5,003 nucleotides of DNA from an uncultured Caulobacteraceae bacterium (GCA_937910255.1 CALEOQ010000582.1:1-5003), one strand, 5' to 3'. Counted from the first letter of the stretch, positions 1 to 5,003 are shown. A program made the numbers and translations. Notes: generated by a model not told the origin, from the sequence alone.

Positions 1-42
1 CGCGCTGTGACGCTGCCTGCGTGTCTATTGTTTTTTTTTTTG
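1..42. other. Non-genomic read tail with poly-T run
   Basis: This is 30 bases of unplaceable sequence followed by eleven consecutive T at 31-41, directly abutting the outer end of a sequencing adapter. It reads as the reverse complement of a read that passed through a short insert and its adapter, continued into a run of A, and ended in low-quality calls. It should not be treated as chromosome. Confidence 0.9.
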
Positions 43-106
43 CAAGCAGAAGACGTCATACGCGTTTACGACGTGACTGGAGTTCAGACGTGGGCTCTTC
101 CGCTCT
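43..106 (+). other. Illumina P7 index adapter (untrimmed contamination)
   Basis: Positions 43-66 match the P7 flow-cell oligo (begins CAAGCAGAAGACG) with three differences. Positions 67-72 (TACGAC) sit where a 6-base index belongs. Positions 73-106 match the index-read primer (begins GTGACTGGAGTTCAGACGTG) with two differences. That is 53 matches over 58 fixed bases as I recall the adapter, with the errors scattered as expected for low-quality read tails. The genomic insert starts at 107. The match was made from memory of the adapter, not by a search. Confidence 0.97.
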
Positions 107-790
107 CCGCTCGGCGTCGATGGGCCGGGCGGCTTGCCGGGCGGCGACTATATCCGGCTGTCGGTCGCTGACACCGGCGTCGGTATGGACGCGGCCACTC
201 AAGCTCGAGCCATCGAGCCATTCTTCAGTACGAAGGGCGTAGGCAAGGGAACGGGCCTTGGCCTCTCAATGGCCCACGGCCTGGCCTCGCAGCTGGGCGG
301 GGCTCTGACGATCAGGAGCCAGCTTGGCGTGGGCACCAATGTCGAGCTCTGGCTTCCGGTCAGCGGCGCCGAACCCCCAGCTCCCGCCCCTCGGCCTATC
401 GCGGCCCCGTCTGGCGCGCGCGGCGTCGTCATGCTGGTGGACGACGAGGAGGCGGTGCGTTTCACGACGGCTCAGATGCTCGCCGATCTCGGATACGAAG
501 TCATTGAGGCGGCTTCGGCGGGGGAGGCTTTGCGACAGGCCCGGCTGGGGTGCGAATTTGACCTCCTGGTTACGGACCACCTCATGCCGGGCATGAGCGG
601 GACTGATCTGGCTCAGGAGCTTCGCAATGAGAGGCCCCACCTGCCTGTCCTGCTCGTTTCTGGATATGCAGAGTTTGAAGGCGTGGCCCCAGACCTTGTC
701 CGCCTAGCCAAGCCCTTCATAAGGGACGAACTGGCGGAATGTCTTGCGGAGGTCGACCCGGCGCACAACAGCCGCCCCACTGACACGTAG
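107..790 (+). CDS. Hybrid sensor histidine kinase, C-terminal part (5' truncated by contig end)
   Basis: The reading frame is open from the first base after the adapter to TAG at 788-790, giving 227 residues without a genuine start. Residues 14-83 are the end of a HATPase_c domain: G1 box DTGVGM (22-27), F box EPFFSTK (37-43) and G2 box GTGLGLSM (48-55). The N box, the phosphorylated-histidine domain and any sensor region lie off the contig. A Pro/Ala-rich linker (about 84-105) leads to a full receiver domain (about 107-217) with acidic pair D112/D113, phosphoacceptor D157 (in VTDHLMPGM), S185 and K202 (AKPF). The architecture is that of alphaproteobacterial hybrid kinases that autophosphorylate and pass phosphate to their own receiver. 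It is not the C-terminus of CckA, whose receiver motifs differ as I recall them. About a quarter of the sampled codons end in A or T, and AGG and ATA codons occur, unlike the genes downstream. TTG at 134 is only an apparent start. The signal sensed and the output partner cannot be told. Confidence 0.9.
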   Translation, partial: PLGVDGPGGLPGGDYIRLSVADTGVGMDAATQARAIEPFFSTKGVGKGTGLGLSMAHGLASQLGGALTIRSQLGVGTNVELWLPVSGAEPPAPAPRPIAAPSGARGVVMLVDDEEAVRFTTAQMLADLGYEVIEAASAGEALRQARLGCEFDLLVTDHLMPGMSGTDLAQELRNERPHLPVLLVSGYAEFEGVAPDLVRLAKPFIRDELAECLAEVDPAHNSRPTDT

Positions 791-809
791 GATCAAGGTT
801 TTCGCCTGG

Positions 810-839
810 GGATGGGGCCGAGCCTTCGCCCCCCAATCC
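810..839 (+). terminator. Possible weak terminator hairpin after the kinase gene
   Basis: GGATGGGGC (810-818) can pair with GCCCC (828-832) and ATCC (836-839), leaving a 9-base loop and a 3-base bulge. It lies 20 bases after the kinase stop codon and before the fliQ control region, the right place for a terminator. There is no T tract, so intrinsic termination is uncertain. G-runs facing C-runs are also easy to find by chance in DNA this rich in G and C. Confidence 0.22.
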
Positions 840-847
840 ACCCTTCG

Positions 848-854
848 TTAACCA
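848..854 (+). promoter_or_regulatory. CtrA-like half-site upstream of fliQ
   Basis: TTAACCA, within GTTAACCACG, lies 53 bases upstream of the fliQ ATG, in an interval where TTAA is otherwise absent. CtrA in Caulobacter binds TTAA-N7-TTAA, and early (class II) flagellar promoters, including that of the fliQR operon, are CtrA targets that often carry imperfect sites. No second TTAA lies 7 bases to either side, so this is a half-site only. Assignment as the operon's activator site is an inference from position and from the related organism. Confidence 0.5.
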
Positions 855-893
855 CGTTCGCGCCATCTTCCCGCGCAGTTCCCCACGCTTGTC

Positions 894-900
894 GAAAGGG
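894..900 (+). promoter_or_regulatory. Ribosome binding site deciding the fliQ start
   Basis: GAAAGGG ends 6 bases before ATG at 907. It supports that ATG over the in-frame TTG at 889, which would add six residues (MSKGRA) not expected in FliQ and lies upstream of the binding site. Confidence 0.7.
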
Positions 901-906
901 CGCGCG

Positions 907-1170
907 ATGAATGGCGCCGAGGTTTTGGATGTTGGCCGTGACGCCATCTGGCTGACCATCCAGCTGTCGGCGCCGGTGCTGATCGTCGGCCTGGTGGTCG
1001 GCGTGGCCATCGGCCTGATGCAGGCGCTGACCCAGATCCAGGAGGCGACCCTGGTCTATGCGCCCAAGATCGTCGCCATCTTCATCTCGCTGCTGCTGTT
1101 CCTGCCGCTGATGGGCGCCCTGATGGCCAACTTCATGAACCAGATCGCCGCCCGCATCGCGGCCATGTAG
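907..1170 (+). CDS. fliQ: Flagellar export gate protein FliQ
   Basis: This encodes 87 residues, close to the usual FliQ length of about 89. FliQ is an inner-membrane subunit of the FliPQR export gate, through which rod, hook and filament proteins leave the cytoplasm. Two hydrophobic segments (about 15-40 and 54-76) flank the polar family signature LTQIQEATLVYAPKI (41-55), which is also shared with type III secretion homologues. The start at 907 follows a good ribosome binding site. It is the first gene of a three-gene operon: fliR begins 6 bases after its TAG. fliP is not in the window, so the gate genes are split, as in Caulobacter. A CtrA-like half-site upstream suggests cell-cycle-timed expression. 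A virulence-type SctS protein is excluded by the FliR and FlhB neighbours. Confidence 0.96.
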   Translation: MNGAEVLDVGRDAIWLTIQLSAPVLIVGLVVGVAIGLMQALTQIQEATLVYAPKIVAIFISLLLFLPLMGALMANFMNQIAARIAAM

Positions 1171-1176
1171 GGCGGC

Positions 1177-1932
1177 ATGGAAGCCTATGCGTCGGCCCCT
1201 CAGATCTATGCCGCCGGCCTGATCTTCGCGCGCCTGGGCGCCATGCTGATGCTGATGCCCGGGGTCGGCGACGGCTCGGTGCCGGCCCGCATCCGGCTGG
1301 CCTTCGCCTTCCTGTTCGCCCTGATGCTGTTTCCGGTGCTGGGCGGGGAGGTGGGCGCCGTGCCGGCCAGCAACGGCGCCATGTTCGCCCAGATCTTCCG
1401 CGAAATCCTGATCGGCCTGATGATCGGCACGGTGCTGAAGATGATGCTGGCGGCGCTCGGCATCGCCGGCGAGATCGTGTCCATCCAGTCGACGCTGGCC
1501 TTTTCCCAGACGGCCAATCCGGGTCAGGCCCAGCCGTCCACCTCGCTGTCCACCTTCCTGACGGTGATGGGGGTGACGCTGATCATGTCGACCGACCTGC
1601 ACCACATGTTCCTGGCGGCCATCGTCTCCTCCTATCGGGTGTTCCCGTTCGGGGGCGGGGCGCCGGTGGGGGATGCGGCCCAGCTGGCGGTGCAGACCGT
1701 GGCGCAGTCGTTTTCTCTCGGGCTGCAGCTGGCCGCCCCGGTGGTGGTGTTCTCGCTGATCTTCAATGTGGCCGCGGGTCTGGTGGGGCGCGTGATGCCG
1801 GCCTTCCAGATCTTCTTCGTGGCCACGCCGCTGCTGGTGCTGAGCGCGCTGTCGATCTTCGCGCTCAGCCTCGGCGTGCTCGGCATGGTCTGGGTGGAGC
1901 GCTACCGCGAACTGATCGCGTTGTTCCTGTGA
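1177..1932 (+). CDS. fliR: Flagellar export gate protein FliR
   Basis: This encodes 251 residues, near the typical 250-260, and is very hydrophobic, with about six membrane segments. FliR joins FliP and FliQ in the export gate at the centre of the basal body. Family features visible in order are RLGAM (19-23) with PGVGDGSVPARIRL (28-41), EILIGLMIG (76-84), AGEIVSIQ (97-104), the loop NPGQAQPSTSLSTFL (114-128), H142/H143 in DLHHMFL, and VMPAFQIFFV (206-215) in the C-terminal part. The ATG lies 6 bases after the fliQ stop, with only a weak G-rich binding site, so translation is probably coupled to fliQ. TGA at 1930-1932 is followed 9 bases later by flhB. About nine in ten of the sampled codons end in G or C. 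The gene is complete, with no frameshift seen. Confidence 0.97.
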   Translation: MEAYASAPQIYAAGLIFARLGAMLMLMPGVGDGSVPARIRLAFAFLFALMLFPVLGGEVGAVPASNGAMFAQIFREILIGLMIGTVLKMMLAALGIAGEIVSIQSTLAFSQTANPGQAQPSTSLSTFLTVMGVTLIMSTDLHHMFLAAIVSSYRVFPFGGGAPVGDAAQLAVQTVAQSFSLGLQLAAPVVVFSLIFNVAAGLVGRVMPAFQIFFVATPLLVLSALSIFALSLGVLGMVWVERYRELIALFL

Positions 1933-1941
1933 GCGTGATCC

Positions 1942-3033
1942 ATGGCTGAGAACAACGACGCCGCCTCGAAAACAGAAGAGGCCACACCCCGCAAGCTCGA
2001 ACAGTCACGCGAAAAGGGGGACGTGGCCAAGACCCAGGACCTGGCGCCCCTGACCGCGCTCGCCTTCTCGGCCGGGGTCCTGGCCATTCTCGGCGGCTGG
2101 CTGGCCAAGACCATGACCTTCGCCCTGATCCCCTTCATCGCCCACCCCGAGCAGATCCCCCTGGAAGGGGCGGGCGGGGTCAATGTGGCGCGCATGGCGA
2201 TCATGGCCGCGGCCCCTGTGCTGGGCGCGGTGCTGCTGACCGCGGCGCTGGGCGGCATGGCCGGCAATCTGGTGCAGCACGGCCTGCTGTTCACGCCGGA
2301 CAAGCTGAAGCCCGACTTCAAGAAGGTCTCGCCGCTGTCGGGCTTCCAGCGGATCTTCGGCCCCGACGGCCTGGCCCAGTTCGTCAAGTCGATCTCCAAG
2401 ATCCTGGCGGTGGCGGGCGTGGCCTATCTGGTGCTCAAGCCGCACTTTCATGAGTTCCGCACCCTGTCGGCGCTGGATCCGGCCGCCATGCTGCCGTTCA
2501 GCGCCGAGATCCTGCGCAAGCTGATCTTCGCGGTCATCGCCCTGATGTTGGCCATCACCGGCGCCGACTGGATCTGGCAGAAGCAGCGCTTCATGCAGAA
2601 GATGCGCATGAGCCGCGAGGAGGTGAAGGAGGAGTACAAGCAGACCGACGGCGACCCGCTGATCAAGGCCAAGCTGCGGCAGATGCGGCATGAGAAGGCC
2701 AGGCGCCGGATGATGGCGGCGGTTCCCACCGCCACCGTGGTGGTCATGAACCCGACCCACTATGCGGTAGCGCTGAAATACGAGGCCGGGACCGCCGGCG
2801 CGCCGGAATGCGTGGCCAAGGGTCTGGACGCGGTCGCCCTGCGCATCCGCGCCGCGGCCGAAGAGGCCGGCGTGCCGGTGATCGAGGATCCGCCGCTGGC
2901 GCGCGCCCTCTATGCCGCGGTGGAAATCGACGAAGCCATTCCGCCGGCCCACTTCGAGGCCGTGGCCAAGATCATCGGCTTCATCCTGGGGGCCAAGGCG
3001 CCCTCCACCGCCCGCGCCCGGCCGATGCGCTAG
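1942..3033 (+). CDS. flhB: Flagellar export switch protein FlhB
   Basis: This encodes 363 residues. FlhB is the export apparatus component that switches secretion from rod/hook to filament substrates. The N-terminus carries the family pattern KTEEATPRKLEQSREKGDVAK (10-30). Four membrane segments follow at about 36-56, 84-108, 150-168 and 192-210. A charged linker with EEYKQTDGDPLIKAKLRQ (230-247) leads to the cytoplasmic domain. The self-cleavage motif NPTH is intact at 270-273, with cleavage expected between N270 and P271 as in other FlhB proteins. The cytoplasmic domain ends with VIEDPPLARALYAAVEIDEAIP (313-334), typical of the family, and a short basic tail. It is the last gene of the fliQ-fliR-flhB operon, starting 9 bases after fliR without a strong binding site of its own. 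An 89-base gap separates it from the next gene. Confidence 0.98.
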   Translation: MAENNDAASKTEEATPRKLEQSREKGDVAKTQDLAPLTALAFSAGVLAILGGWLAKTMTFALIPFIAHPEQIPLEGAGGVNVARMAIMAAAPVLGAVLLTAALGGMAGNLVQHGLLFTPDKLKPDFKKVSPLSGFQRIFGPDGLAQFVKSISKILAVAGVAYLVLKPHFHEFRTLSALDPAAMLPFSAEILRKLIFAVIALMLAITGADWIWQKQRFMQKMRMSREEVKEEYKQTDGDPLIKAKLRQMRHEKARRRMMAAVPTATVVVMNPTHYAVALKYEAGTAGAPECVAKGLDAVALRIRAAAEEAGVPVIEDPPLARALYAAVEIDEAIPPAHFEAVAKIIGFILGAKAPSTARARPMR

Positions 3034-3093
3034 GGCCGGCGATGATCTTTCCAAGCTTGGCCAGCTGAACCGCCCGCCCGCCTGACCGTTCGG

Positions 3094-3114
3094 CTCCCTG
3101 AACAGCACAGGGAG
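3094..3114 (+). promoter_or_regulatory. Inverted repeat masking the ribosome binding site of the 3123 gene
   Basis: CTCCCTG (3094-3100) and CAGGGAG (3108-3114) are a perfect 7-bp inverted repeat around a 7-base loop, AACAGCA. The right arm contains GGGAG (3110-3114), the only good ribosome binding site for the GTG start at 3123. In the mRNA the stem would hide that site. There is no T tract, so it does not look like a terminator of flhB. A regulatory role is inferred from geometry only. Confidence 0.45.
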
Positions 3115-3122
3115 ATGACGCC

Positions 3123-3581
3123 GTGATCCGATCCATCCTCATAGGCCTGGTGGCCGGCATGCGCTCCATGGCGCCCGTGGCCGTGGCCAGCACGGCCGTG
3201 GCCCGAGGCGAGCTGGAGGAGAGCGGACCCATGGCGCTGCTGGGCCATCCGGCCGTCTCCACCGGGCTGTCGGCGCTCGCCGTGGCCGAAGCCATGGGAG
3301 ACAAGCTGCCCTTCGCCCCCGACCGCATCGTCATTCCGGGCATCGCCGCACGCATCGTCACCGGCGCCCTGGCCGGGGCGGCGCTGGCGCCGCGCGAGCA
3401 GCGCAAGGTGGCCGCCGTGCTGGCGGCCGGCGCGGCAGTGGCCGCCTCTTATTGGACCTTCCGGCTGCGGGTGCGGGCCATGCGCCGCTATGGCCAGGCC
3501 CGCACCGGCGTCGTCGAGGACGCCCTGGTGCTGGCCGCCTCCCAGTACCTGGTCAGCGGCGCAAAGGGCGACCGGCGCTAG
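3123..3581 (+). CDS. DUF4126-like small membrane protein, function unknown
   Basis: This encodes 152 residues. The GTG start is supported by GGGAG 8 bases upstream and by the family-like N-terminus MIRSILIGLVAGMRSMAPVA (1-20). Hydrophobic stretches occur at about 5-25, 43-58, 73-90 and 97-112. The pattern GDKLPFAPDR (59-68) followed by AARIVTGALAGAAL (75-88) resembles what I recall of DUF4126 proteins, an uncharacterised membrane family; this was not checked by profile search. The C-terminal third has a basic stretch RLRVRAMRRYGQAR (114-127) followed by VEDALVLAASQYLV (131-144), a region in which related proteins place a second copy of helical segments. It lies 89 bases after flhB on the same strand and may be read from the flagellar promoter or separately. 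It converges with the glutathione transferase gene, 5 bases between the two stop codons. No role in motility is shown. Confidence 0.85.
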   Translation: MIRSILIGLVAGMRSMAPVAVASTAVARGELEESGPMALLGHPAVSTGLSALAVAEAMGDKLPFAPDRIVIPGIAARIVTGALAGAALAPREQRKVAAVLAAGAAVAASYWTFRLRVRAMRRYGQARTGVVEDALVLAASQYLVSGAKGDRR

Positions 3582-3586
3582 AGGCT

Positions 3587-4462
3587 TCAGTCCTTCGGGG
3601 CGATCTTGTCCTGGGTCTGGGTGTCGAAGTCGCTAGCCTCGTGGCGTTCGCGCAGCTGGGTGGCCGGGTCGCCGAAGGTGCGGTTGACCATCCGGCCGCG
3701 CTTGACGCCGGGGCGGTCCCCCAGCTGGTCGGCCCAGCGGATGACGTTCTTGTAGTCCTGCACCTGTAGGAATTCGCCGGCCTCGTACAGCAGGCCCTTG
3801 GCCATGCCGCCGTACCAGGGCCAGACGGCCATGTCGGCGATGGTGTACTCGTCCCCGCCCAGATATTGGCTCTCGCCCAGGCGGCGGTCCAGCACGTCCA
3901 TCTGGCGCTTCACCTCCATGGCGAACCGGTCGATGGCGTATTCGATCTTGATCGGCGCATAGGCGTAGAAGTGGCCCAGGCCGCCGCCCAGATAGGGCGC
4001 GCTGCCCACCTGCCAGAACAGCCACGACAGGCACTCGGCGCGGGCGGCCGGATCGGTGGGCAGGAAGGCGCCGAACTTTTCCGCCAGATGGATCAGGATG
4101 GCGCCGGACTCGAACACCCGGATCGGCGCCGGGCCGCTGTGGTCCACCAGGGCCGGGATCTTGGAATTGGGGTTGGCCGAGACGAAGCCCGAGCTGAACT
4201 GGTCGCCCTGGCCGATATTGATCAGCCAGGCGTCGTACTCCGCGCCGCCATGGCCGAGCGCCAGCAGCTCCTCGAGCATGATGGTCACCTTGACCCCATT
4301 GGGCGTGCCCAGGGAGTAGAGCTGCATCGGGTGCTTGCCGACCGGCAGGTCCTTGTCGTGGGTCGGGCCGGCGATGGGCCGGTTGATGTTGGCGAACCGG
4401 CCGCCGCTCTCCTTGTTCCAGGTCCAGACCTTGGGGGGGACGTAGTCGGTCGTGTCGCTCAT
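3587..4462 (-). CDS. yghU: Nu-class glutathione S-transferase, YghU-like
   Basis: This encodes 291 residues; E. coli YghU has 288. Nu-class enzymes bind glutathione and act mainly as glutathione-dependent disulfide reductases or peroxidases in the cytoplasm. An N-terminal extension (1-46) with VWTWNKESGGRFANINRPIA (12-31) is typical of YghU and absent from ordinary GSTs. The thioredoxin-like domain starts at MQLYSLGTPNGVKVTIMLEE (46-65); T53 and N55 correspond to the glutathione-contacting Thr/Asn of the class. cis-Pro P103 is in NSKIPAL, and E118/S119 are the gamma-glutamyl contacts. The all-helical domain follows, with YTIADMAVWPW (206-216) including the N-capping box residues T207 and D210. 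The start is set by GGGAG (4469-4473 on the minus strand), 6 bases before ATG. The frame stays open far upstream, even into the adapter, but that extension has no GST character. The gene interrupts the plus-strand series between flhB and cckA and has no obvious link to flagella. Confidence 0.95.
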   Translation of the reverse strand: MSDTTDYVPPKVWTWNKESGGRFANINRPIAGPTHDKDLPVGKHPMQLYSLGTPNGVKVTIMLEELLALGHGGAEYDAWLINIGQGDQFSSGFVSANPNSKIPALVDHSGPAPIRVFESGAILIHLAEKFGAFLPTDPAARAECLSWLFWQVGSAPYLGGGLGHFYAYAPIKIEYAIDRFAMEVKRQMDVLDRRLGESQYLGGDEYTIADMAVWPWYGGMAKGLLYEAGEFLQVQDYKNVIRWADQLGDRPGVKRGRMVNRTFGDPATQLRERHEASDFDTQTQDKIAPKD

Positions 4463-4654
4463 GCTGATCTCCCGGGGTGTTTCGTCGCTTGCGCCTTGGG
4501 CGGCGCCTGCCAGCAATGTGGTGGCGAAGGCGGGCTTTGGCGACCCCCGAGCGGGACGATCGCGCCCGACGCGCAAAACCCGTTGCAGAAACCTTCCTGC
4601 CACAGAAAGGTCTCGTAAGGGTCTCAGGTGACCTTGTGGAGTATGATGCTCGAT

Positions 4655-4659
4655 GATTC
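4655..4659. promoter_or_regulatory. GANTC (CcrM methylation) site upstream of probable cckA
   Basis: GATTC fits GANTC, the target of the cell-cycle methyltransferase CcrM in Caulobacter and many alphaproteobacteria, where such sites in promoters can couple transcription to replication. It lies 46 bases before the chosen cckA start. If translation began at 4646 the site would be inside the gene. A single 5-base site can occur by chance; another (GACTC, 4107-4111) lies inside the transferase gene. Confidence 0.3.
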
Positions 4660-4660
4660 G

Positions 4661-4679
4661 GTGGGACGCCTGGTCCCAC
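4661..4679. repeat. Perfect 7-bp inverted repeat in the cckA leader
   Basis: GTGGGAC (4661-4667) and GTCCCAC (4673-4679) form a perfect stem with a 5-base loop, GCCTG. It ends 26 bases before the ATG at 4706, directly after the GATTC site, in the 243-base region between the divergent transferase and cckA genes. It could be an operator for a dimeric regulator or an mRNA hairpin. There is no T tract for a terminator. Apart from this, the GATTC site and a 6-bp inverted repeat AAGGTC/GACCTT (4607-4612 and 4630-4635), I see no confident promoter elements in 4463-4705. Confidence 0.45.
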
Positions 4680-4705
4680 GCCCCAAGGCAAGCCGCAGGT
4701 CCGCC

Positions 4706-4914
4706 ATGGCAGAGACCCCGCAGAGCCCCGCGCCGGCCCGCCGGTTTGACCCGCTCACCGCGGTGGCGGTGGTGTTTTTCCTGATGGCCGTGGCCTTCGC
4801 CGCCGCGCCGGCGATCAACGCCGGACCCGCCACCCTGGCCGGGCTGATGCTGCTCGTGGGCCTGGCCGGCGTGGCCTGCCTGGGCCTGTTCGTCCTGCGC
4901 TCGACCCTGGAGCC
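4706..4914 (+). CDS. cckA: Probable cell-cycle histidine kinase CckA, N-terminus only (3' truncated by contig end)
   Basis: About 70 codons are present before the adapter begins; the full protein would be several hundred residues longer. A short polar N-terminus (MAETPQSPAPARRFDPLTAV, 1-20) is followed by two hydrophobic segments, about 18-36 and 43-64, and the start of a cytoplasmic region (RSTLEP, 65-70). In Caulobacter, CckA is a membrane-bound bifunctional kinase/phosphatase with two N-terminal helices, then PAS, kinase and receiver domains; it feeds phosphate through ChpT to CtrA and CpdR. No catalytic part is visible here, so the call rests on resemblance of this N-terminus to CckA as I remember it and on the location just downstream of fliQ-fliR-flhB, as in C. 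crescentus. The ATG at 4706 has AGG 6 bases upstream. ATG at 4646, preceded by TGGAG, is an in-frame alternative that would add 20 residues. Another two-helix membrane protein remains possible. Confidence 0.65.
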
Positions 4915-4977
4915 GATCGGAAGAGCACACGTCTGAACTCCAGTCACGTCGTAACCTCGTATGCCGTCTTCTGCTTT
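4914..4977 (-). other. Illumina P7 index adapter, reverse complement (untrimmed contamination)
   Basis: GATCGGAAGAGCACACG and the rest of the read-1 adapter run exactly from 4915 to 4947. The 6-base index GTCGTA is at 4948-4953, and the P7 complement follows (CTCGTATGCCGTCTTCTGCTT, 4956-4976, within it) with differences at 4955 and 4977. The index is the reverse complement of the one at 67-72, so both ends come from the same library. C at 4914 stands where the adapter's first A is expected, so the last genomic base is 4913 or 4914. Confidence 0.98.
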
Positions 4978-5003
4978 ACAAAACAACCCGCAGCTCCTCG
5001 CCC
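4978..5003. other. Non-genomic read tail
   Basis: These are 26 bases beyond the outer end of the adapter, starting A- and C-rich (ACAAAACAACCCGC). Nothing genomic can follow the end of the adapter on a library molecule, so these are base calls past the end of the template. Confidence 0.85.

Noticed and set aside
107..790. Left kinase fragment as the C-terminus of the right-end cckA (a circular molecule)
   Set aside because: The receiver motifs (VTDHLMPGM, SGYAEFEG) belong to a different hybrid-kinase group than CckA as I recall it, codon use differs, and adapters rule out reading the ends as a circle.
810..839. Strong intrinsic terminator after the kinase gene
   Set aside because: The stem is bulged and lacks a T tract, so it is kept only as a low-confidence hairpin.
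793..1605. Minus-strand open frame (270 codons) across fliQ and fliR
   Set aside because: Its composition (His, Gln, Arg, Gly, Asp repeats) is that of an antisense shadow in high-GC DNA, and it crosses three plus-strand features.
907..3033. Virulence-type or otherwise novel type III secretion system
   Set aside because: Lengths, motifs and the gene order fliQ-fliR-flhB fit flagellar export; there are no needle, secretin or effector genes.
2005..3108. Long minus-strand open frame (367 codons) opposite flhB
   Set aside because: It is a shadow of flhB: rich in Gly, Arg, His and Gln, with no family motif, and open only because almost every flhB codon ends in G or C. The plus strand encodes an unmistakable FlhB with NPTH.
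3633..4691. Second minus-strand frame (352 codons) and a plus-strand frame at 3866-4618 overlapping the transferase
   Set aside because: Both are out-of-frame readings of the same bases, with Arg/Pro/Gly-rich low-complexity translations. The 291-residue transferase explains the region.
4463..4930. N-terminal extension of the transferase frame upstream of 4462
   Set aside because: The extension runs into the adapter at its far end, has no similarity to the GST fold, and a good ribosome binding site precedes the ATG at 4462.
43..4977. Terminal inverted repeats of a mobile element or linear plasmid
   Set aside because: The repeats are Illumina adapter sequence with an index; no transposase or integrase gene lies between them.

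Overview
The window is an assembled fragment from a GC-rich alphaproteobacterium, most likely of the family Caulobacteraceae (Caulobacter/Phenylobacterium type). The evidence is the order fliQ-fliR-flhB followed a few kilobases later by what looks like the N-terminus of the cell-cycle kinase gene cckA, together with near-total G/C at third codon positions in the flagellar genes and a CtrA-like half-site upstream of fliQ. The species cannot be fixed from the sequence.

Both ends are not genomic. Positions 43-106 are an Illumina P7/index adapter, and 4914-4977 are the reverse complement of the same adapter with the same 6-base index. Outside the adapters lie a poly-T run and unplaceable bases typical of reads that ran past the end of short library inserts. 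The biological sequence is therefore about 107-4913, and both terminal genes are cut by the assembly, not by evolution.

Layout: (1) 107-790, +, C-terminal part of a hybrid histidine kinase with an ATPase tail and a complete receiver domain; its codon use is less G/C-biased than the rest. (2) 791-906, intergenic, with a weak terminator-like hairpin and a TTAACCA box. (3) 907-3033, +, a tight fliQ-fliR-flhB operon encoding inner-membrane parts of the flagellar type III export gate, with 6 and 9 bp between genes. (4) 3123-3581, +, a small membrane protein of the DUF4126 type whose ribosome binding site lies inside a potential hairpin. (5) 3587-4462, -, a YghU-like Nu-class glutathione S-transferase, convergent with the previous gene. 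(6) 4463-4705, divergent intergenic region with a GANTC site and a perfect 7-bp stem. (7) 4706 to about 4914, +, the first 70 or so codons of probable cckA.

The functional theme is flagellar export next to the phosphorelay kinase that, in Caulobacter, controls CtrA, the activator of early flagellar genes. No mobile element, CRISPR array, RNA gene or defence system is visible. I found no undescribed system; the points worth a second look are regulatory hairpins, the uncertain linkage of the left kinase fragment, and the adapter artefact, which mimics terminal inverted repeats and creates false ORFs.
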